A stretch of DNA of 60,542 nt, from the NCBI RefSeq assembly GCF_000517265.1, contig NZ_AYSJ01000002.1, positions 776,118 to 836,659 of the forward strand, given 5' to 3'. This document shows, in pieces, positions 50,201 through 59,200 of this stretch; within the stretch, counting starts at the first letter, position 1; each line of letters begins with the position of its first letter. Both the position numbers and the translations under genes were made by a program. Below the pieces are notes generated by a model. It saw nothing but the letters and a program-made list of their open reading frames with translations, did not search any database and had not been told where the DNA came from. This DNA comes from Photorhabdus khanii NC19 (GTDB lineage Bacteria > Pseudomonadota > Gammaproteobacteria > Enterobacterales > Enterobacteriaceae).

Positions 50201-53200
50201 CGAGCCGAATGTGGCTGAGTTGCTGATACGGGCGCGACAAGTCGCACTGATGGCACAGGAGCACCAGGATTTACCGTTTGAACAGGTGGTGGAAATCGTA
50301 CAACCGCCGCGCCGACTGGCGCATACGCCGTTGTTCCAGGTGATGTTTGCCTGGCAGAACAATGAAAGATCTGAGTGGGAATTGCCGGGGGTGGCTGTGT
50401 CACCGGTCGATCAAACCTTTAATGTCATTAAGTTTGATCTGGAACTGAACTTGTCTGAAGAAGAGGGCAGGATTGTCGGTTATCTCGATTATTCAACTGC
50501 CCTGTTTGATCAATCGACAATCGAACGACACGCAGGATATCTGCACACGGTACTGCAAGCAATGGTCGCTAATGTTCAGCAGCGGATCGGGGAAATCGAT
50601 ATCCTGGCACCGGCAGAGCGTAGATTGTTGCTGGAAATCGGGAACGCGACAGAAACTGTGTTCCCTGACCCGTTGTGTATTCATCAGTTATTTGAGCAAC
50701 AGGTGGAGATAACGCCGGATATGGTGGCGCTGATATATCAAGAGCAAACTTTCAGTTATGCCGAACTGAATGCCCGAACTAACCGGCTGGCGCATCAACT
50801 GATTGGGCTGGGGGTAGCACCGGACCAGCGGGTGGCGATTTGCGTGTCACGTTCCCCGGCAATGGTCGTCGGGATGTTGGCGGTGTTGAAAGCGAGTGGT
50901 GCCTATGTCCCGTTGGATACGGCTTATCCGGTTGAACGTCTCGCACATATCCTGAATGATGCTAAACCCGCGATGGTGTTGGTTGATGAAGCCGGACGGC
51001 GGGCGCTGGGTGAAGACCTGCTGGCCGGGTTGCTTGTCCTTGACCTGAATACCCGGTTTGACCAACCGGACAGCAACCCACAGGTACTTGGGTTGACGCC
51101 ACAGCATCTGGCGTATGTGATTTACACCTCCGGTTCAACCGGGCAACCAAAAGGGGTGATGATAGAACATCAGGCGATTTATCAGCGCAGTTTAGGTTTT
51201 AATGAAACCTATGCAGTGACGGCGCAAGACCGGGTGCTGCAATTTTCCTCTTTTGCTTTCGATGCATCGGTCGAGGAATTTTTTTCGTCATTATCTCATG
51301 GCGCGACGTTGGTGATGCGCGATGATAGCTGGTTGGCTTCGGTACAAGAATTCATAGCCTTAATTCGGCAACATCGTATTACGGTGATGTCTCTGCCGAC
51401 GCTGTTTTGGTCTGAATTGGCGGCATTACCGCTACCGGAGTGTCTCAGGTTAATCATTATGGGTGGCGAGGCGGTCAAAAAGAGCGCCATTCAGGCGTGG
51501 TTTGCCCAGAAAACCTATCGTCCCCGGTTGTTAAATACCTATGGCCCGACGGAAAATACCGTGATTGCCACCTGCAAGGCGCTATTATCGCCGGAGGACG
51601 CTGGTTCTATCGGTCGACCGGTGAAAAATACTTGCATTTACCTGCTGGACAGCGACGGCCAACCGGTGCCATTAGGCAGTATTGGCGAAATCTATATTGG
51701 CGGTGTGGGTGTTGCCCGGGGTTATCTTAACCGGCCAGAATTAACTGCGGAGCATTTCCTGGTCGATCCGTTCAGTAGCAACCCAGATGCGCGCATGTAC
51801 CGAAGCGGGGATTTGGCCCGTTATCTGCCGGATGGCAATCTGGAATTTCTGGGCCGTAATGACCATCAGGTGAAAATCCGCGGTTTCCGCATTGAACCGG
51901 GGGAAATTGAGATCCGGCTGATGGAATATCCGACGGTGCAAGAGGCGGTGGTGCTGGCGTTAGGTGAGGGACAGGACAAACGACTGGTGGCTTATGTGGT
52001 GGCGGAAACAGATGACGAGCTGGTTAATGGCCTGCGTCGCCATCTAAGCGCTACGTTGCCTGACTACATGATACCGTCGGCCTTTGTGCGTTTGGATGCC
52101 TTGCCATCGACGCCGAATGGCAAATTGGATCGCCGGGCGCTGCCGGCACCGGGAGAGGAGGCTTTTGCTCGCCAGGTTTACGAAGCGCCGCAAGGGGAGA
52201 TAGAAACGGCACTGGCGGCGATTTGGCGTGAATTGCTGGGGGTTGAGCAAATTAGCCGGCATGACAATTTCTTTGCCCTGGGCGGCCATTCGTTACTGGT
52301 GGTCCGGATGATTGAATCCCTGCGGCGTATTGGTTTGGGCGTCTCGGTACAAACACTATTCCAGCATCAGACCCTCCGTGTTTTGGCTCAGTCTCTGGAT
52401 CAGCATCGTGAAATTCAGGTGCCTGAAAACCGTATTACACCGGACATGACGGTGTTGACGCCGGATTTACTGCCGCTGATTAACCTGACTCAATCTGACA
52501 TTGATCTTATCGCTGGGCAAGTACCGGGTGGGATAGCCAATATTCAAGATATCTATGCGTTGTCGCCGTTACAGGAGGGGATTTTGTTCCATCACCTGCT
52601 GGCAAATGAAGGTGATCCGTATCTGTTAACCAGTCAAATGGCTTTTGCTGACCGGTCTCTGCTGGATCGTTATCTGGCAGCGGTTCAACAAGTTATTGAT
52701 CGGCATGATATCTTGCGTACCGCGTTTATCTGGCGAGGATTATCCGTGCCGGCGCAGGTGGTTTGGCGTCACGCGACTTTGTCGGTGACTGAACTGATAT
52801 TAGACCCGGTTGACGAACCGATCAGTGACCAACTAATCCGGCGTTTTGATCCGCGTCAGCATCGTATCGATCTGGGGCAGGCACCGTTGCTGCGTTTTGT
52901 AATTGCACAGGAGGGGGGCCGCTGGATCCTGCTGGAGCAACAACATCACCTGATAGGTGACCACACGACGCTGGAAGTGATGAACAGTGAAGTGCAGGCA
53001 CATCTTACAGATCAGAAGGATAGTCTGCCTGCGCCGGTTCCTTTTCGCAATTTGGTGGCGCTGGCCCGGCTCGGTGTCAGTCAGGAAGAACACACCCGTT
53101 TCTTTACCAATATGTTAGCTGAGGTCGATGAACCGACACTGCCGTTCGGGTTGACAGAGGTACATCGTGATGATTTACAGATGGTGGAATTTCACCGGAT

Positions 53201-56200
53201 GCTAACAACCGGGCTGAATGACCGTTTGCGTGGTCAGGCCCGGTGTTTGGGCGTGAGTCTGGCCGCCTTGTGTCATCTGGCTTGGGCGCAGGTACTGTCG
53301 CGTACCAGTGGTCAGGAGAAAGTGGTGTTTGGCACTGTGCTGTTTGGGCGTATGCAGGCGGGGGAGGGTGTTGACAGAGGCATGGGATTGTTTATCAATA
53401 CGTTGCCGCTGCGGCTGGATATGGATGATACGCCGGTATGGGATAGTGTACAGGCCTCCCATACCCGGTTGGCGGGATTGCTGGCCCATGAACATGCTTC
53501 ACTGGCGCTGGCTCAACGTTGCAGTGGGGTCGCCAGTGGGACACCGCTGTTCAATGCGCTGTTGAACTATCGGCATAATACGCTGCCGGTTACCTCGGAT
53601 GAAATCATCAGCGGTATTGAATTTCTGGGCGGACAAGAGCGGACCAACTATCCGTTTTCTCTGTCAGTGGAAGATTTTGGTGACGCACTGGGGTTGACGG
53701 CTCAGGTGGTGCAGCCGCTTGATCCGGAACGGATATGTGGTTATATGCAGCGGACACTGGAGAGTTTAGTCGAGGCATTGGAACAGTCCCCGGAAACGCC
53801 GGTACGGCAGTTGGAAATTCTGCCAGAAACTGAACGCACATTGTTGCTGAAAACCTGGAATACCACTGAAATAGCGTATTCTGACGCGTTGTGTCTCAAT
53901 CAGCTGTTTGAACAACAGGTGGAGAAAACGCCGGATGCCACGGCGTTAGAATATCAAGAACACCTTCTCAGTTATGCTGAATTGAATGCCCGTGCCAACC
54001 GGCTGGCCCATCAACTGATTACGCTGGGTGTCGCGCCGGATCAGCAGGTGGCGATTTGCGTGGCGCGTTCCCCGGCAATGGTCGTCGGGATGTTGGCGGT
54101 GCTGAAAGCAGGTGGAGCCTATATCCCGTTAGATACGGCCTATCCGGTTGAGCGTCTGGCGTATATTCTGAATGATGCTAAACCTGCGGTGGTGTTGGCG
54201 GATGAAGCCGGACGGGTGATGTTGGGTGAAGACGTGTTGGCGGGATTGCTTGTCCTTGACCCGAATACTCAGCCTGCCCAGCCGGACAACAACCCACAGA
54301 GACTTGGGTTGACGCCACAGCATCTGGCCTATGTCATCTATACCTCCGGCTCAACCGGGCAGCCGAAAGGGGTGATGGTGGAACATCAGGCGGTGTATCA
54401 GCGTTATCTTGGCTTTAATGAGGCTTATGTTGTTACGGCGCAAGACCGGGTGTTGCAATTCTCCTCTTTTGCTTTTGATGCATCGGTCGAAGAATGCTTC
54501 TCGTCATTATGTAATGGTGCCACGATGGTAATGCGGGATGATAGCTGGTTGGTTTCGATACAGGAATTTATTGCCTTAATCCGACAAAGCGGTATCACGA
54601 TGATGTCTCTGCCGACCTTATTCTGGTCTGAACTGGCGGGCAGAGATCATGGATTAGCGTTGCCGAATTGTCTTCGACTGATCATCATTGGGGGGGAGAC
54701 GGTTAAAAAGAACGCCGTTCAGGACTGGTTTACCCATGAAACCCACCTCCCTCGCCTGTTGAATAGTTATGGCCCGACTGAAACCACCGTGATGGTGACC
54801 TATAAGGATGTATTATCGCCGGAAGATAACCGCTCTATTGGCCGGCCGGCTAAAAATTCCTGCGTTTACCTGCTGGACTTATATGGTCAACCGGTGCCAT
54901 TAGGTTGCATTGGCGAAATGTATATTGGTGGCGTTGGGGTGGCGCGCGGTTATCTTAACCGGCCTGAATTAAGCGCAGAACGTTTTGTGCCGGATCCCTT
55001 TAGCCCGATATCCGGGGCGAGGATGTATCGTTCCGGGGATTTGGCCCGTTACCTGCCGGATGGTGACCTGGAATTCCTGGGTCGTAATGACCATCAGGTA
55101 AAAATCCGCGGCTTCCGGATTGAACCGGGAGAAATTGAGACCCGGCTGATGGAATATCCGGCGGTGCAAGAGGCGGTGGTGCTGGCGTTGGGGGAGGGAC
55201 AGGATAAACGCCTGGTGGCTTATGTGATGGCGGAAACGGATGATGAGTTGGTTAATAACCTGCGTCGCCACCTGAGCGCCATTTTGCCTGACTACATGGT
55301 ACCGGCGGCCTTTGTACGTTTGGATGCCTTTCCATCAACGCCGAATGGCAAACTGGATCGCCGAGCGCTGCCGGCACCAGGGGAGGACGCTTTTGCCCGT
55401 CAGGTCTATGAAGTGCCGCAAGGCGAGATGGAAAGTGCGCTGGCAGCGGTTTGGCGGGAGTTGCTGGGGGTTGAACAAATTAGCCGGCATGATAATTTCT
55501 TTGCCCTTGGCGGCCATTCGTTGCTGATTGTCCGAATGATTGAATCCCTGCGGCGTATTGGCCTGGGCGTCTCGGTGCAAATGCTATTTCGACATCAGAC
55601 ACTCCGTGTTTTGGCTCAGTCTCTAACTCAACATCGTGAAATCCAGGTACCAAAAAACCGTATTACACCGGATATGACGGTGCTGACACCCGATCTGCTG
55701 CCGCTGATTAACCTGACCCAGACTGAGATTGATCTTATCGTCGGGCAAGTACCCGGCGGGATGACCAATATTCAAGATATCTATGCGTTGTCGCCGTTAC
55801 AGGAGGGGATTTTGTTCCACCATCTGTTGACAAACAGAGGTGATCCGTATTTGTTGACTGGTCAAATGTCCTTTGCTGATCGGTCTCTGCTAGATCGTTA
55901 TCTGGTGGCGGTTCAACAGGTGGTTGATCGCCATGACATCCTGCGTACCGCTTTTATCTGGCAAGGATTATCTGTGCCGACGCAAGTAGTCTGGCGTCAG
56001 GCAACTTTGTCGGTGACTGAATTGACATTAGACCCGGTTGACGGGCCGATCAGTAACCAACTAACCCAGCGTTTTGATCCGAGTCAGTGTCGTATGGATC
56101 TGGGGCAGGCACCGCTGCTGCGATTTATGATTGCACAGGAAGAAGGAGGACGTTGGATATTGCTGGAACAGCAGCATCACCTGATAGGTGACCACTCGAC

Positions 56201-59200
56201 GATGGAAGTGATGGATCGTGAAGTTCAGGCGTATCTTGTTGGTCAGGAGGCAAATTTGCCTGCTCCGGCCCCTTTTCGCAATCTGGTGGCGCAGGCCCGG
56301 TTGGGGATGAGTCAGGCAGAGCATACTCGCTTCTTTACTGACATGTTAGCAGGGGTGGATGAACCGACACTATCATTCGGGTTGACGGAGGTGCACCAAG
56401 ATGGCTCACAGGTGACGGAATCATATCGGATGTTGACATCTGAGCTGAATGACCGTTTACGTAATCAGGCCCGATGTTTAGGTGTCAGTTTAGCGTCGTT
56501 GTGTCATCTGGCTTGGGCACAGGTGTTATCGCGTACCAGTGGTCAGGAGAAAGTGGTGTTCGGCACTGTGCTGTTTGGGCGGATGCAGGCAGGCGAAGGG
56601 GCTGACAGTGGCATGGGGCTGTTTATTAATACCTTACCATTACGGTTGGATATGGATGAAACCCCGGTACGGGACAGCGTACAGGCCGCTCATACCCGGT
56701 TGGCGGGATTGTTGGTGCATGAACATGCCTCACTGGTGTTGGCTCAACGTTGCAGCGGAGTAGCCAGTGGGACGCCTCTGTTCAATGCGTTGTTGAATTA
56801 CCGGCATAATACGCAGGTGGTCATCTCGGATGAACTCATCAGCGGTATTGAATTCCTCGATGCGCAGGAGCGGACCAACTATCCATTTGCCCTATCAGTG
56901 GAAGATTATGGTCACGCACTGGGGCTGACGGCTCAGGTGGTACAACCGTTTGAGCCAGGAATGATATGTGGGTACATGCAGCAGGCGCTGGAGAGTTTGG
57001 TAGAGGCATTGGAGCAGGCCCCGGAAACACCGGTACGGCAGTTGGAAATTCTGCCGGAAATGGAGCGTACATTGTTGCTGAAAACCTGGAATGCGACTGA
57101 AACCGCGTATCCTGATGCGTTGTGCATCCATCAGTTGTTTGAACAACAGGCAGAGAAAACCCCGGATGCGATGGCTTTGAGGTATAAAGAGCGAACGCTC
57201 AGTTATGCAGAACTGAATGCCCGTGCTAACCGGCTGGCACATCAACTGATTGCGTTGGGTGTGGTACGGGATCAACGGGTGGCGATTTGCGTGTCACGTT
57301 CACCGGCAATGGTGGTGGGTTTGTTGGCGGTATTGAAAGCGGGTGGGGCTTATGTGCCTCTGGATCCGGTTTATCCCGGTGAGCGTCTGGCGCATATTTT
57401 GATTGACGCTGCGCCGGCTATATTGTTGGCGGATGATATTGGGCGTACTGCGTTGGGGGGCGAGGGGCTGGCTACACTGACCGTGCTCGACCCGAATATA
57501 CTGCCTGACCAGCCGGATAGTAACCCGCAGGTACCGACATTGACTTCACGGCATTTGGCGTATGTGATTTACACCTCCGGCTCCACCGGCATACCGAAAG
57601 GGGTGATGGTTGAACATCGTGGGTTGGTCAATCTGATTCTGGATAAAATTGCCCAATTTGGCATTGGTACTGATAGCCGGATATTGCAGTTTATCTCATT
57701 GGGATTTGATGCCAGCGTCCTGGAAATCATGATGGCCTTGACAGGTGGGGCGACTCTGGAAATCCCTGTAGATACTATCCGTCAGGATCCAAGCCGCCTC
57801 TGGCATTATCTGGAGGAACAGGCAATAACGCACGCCTGTTTGACACCTGCTTTACTCCGGGATGGTGCGGATTTGCCGGTGATGACGATAAGACCGACGT
57901 TGATATTGGGTGGTGAGGCCCCCAGTACCGCGTTGCTTCAGGCTTTGTGTGGTCGGGTAAATCTGTTCAATGATTATGGCCCGACGGAAATCACCATATG
58001 TGCGACTAGTTGGCGTTGCCCGTCAGATTATACGGGTGAGCTGAGCTCTATCGGCCGGCCGACGGCCAACACACGGCTTTATTTGTTGGATAAATATGGT
58101 CAGCCGGTGCCGTTAGGGGCGGTGGGGGAGTTGTATATTGGAGGGGCTGGGGTGGCGCGGGGTTATCTCAATCGCCCTGAATTAACCGCTGAACGTTTCC
58201 TGGTCGATCCATTCAGTGACAACCCTGATACCCGCATGTACCGAACCGGGGATTTGGCCCGTTACCGACCAGACGGTAATGTGGAATTCCTGGGCCGTAA
58301 CGACCAACAGGTGAAAATTCGTGGTTTCCGGATTGAACCGGGAGAAATTGAGACCCGGCTGATGGAATACCCGGCAGTGCGTGAAGCCGTGGTGCTGGTG
58401 CAGAGTGAGGAGCAGGATAAACGCCTGGTGGCTTATGTGGTGGCCGATGTGGATGACAAGTTAATTCACTGTCTGCGCACTCATCTGAGTGCCATTTTAC
58501 CGGATTACATGGTGCCGTCGGCCTTTGTGCGTCTGGATGCCTTCCCGTTAACGCCTAACGGCAAGCTGGATAGCCGGGCGCTGCCAGTGCCGGATGAGGC
58601 GTCTTTTGCCCGTCAGGTCTATGAAGCGCCGCAAGGGGAAAATGAGATTGCCCTTGCCGCCATCTGGCGTGAATTACTGGGGATTGAGCAGATAAGCCGG
58701 TATGACAATTTCTTTGCGCTGGGCGGTCATTCACTGCTGGCTGTTCGGATGATGAACCGTGTTGCGGCTTTCGGTGTTGAATTGTCGTTGAGCACGTTGT
58801 TTGCATTCCCCTCTTTGGCTGCCTTTGCTGACGTGATGAGTGAGCGGTTTGATGAACAGAGCAGGTTATTGCCCGCCATTATGCCGATATCCCGTGAAGG
58901 CAAATTGCCGTTGTCATTTGCGCAACAGCGTCTGTGGCTCCTAGCCCAGTTTGAGGGAGTTAGTGAGACTTATCATATCCCGATGGCATTCCGTTTACGT
59001 GGTCAGCTTAATGTAAGTGCCTGGCAGCAGGCGCTTGATGCTTTGTTTGCCCGTCATGAAGCGTTGCGCTCTGTTTTTGTTTCTGTTGACGGTCAGCCGC
59101 AGGTGGAATTATTACCGGTGGAATTGGGCTTACCGATGAAAAAATACGATCTGCGTGAAATACTCGACATGGATGAACAGCTTAAGCGTTTATGTGCGCA

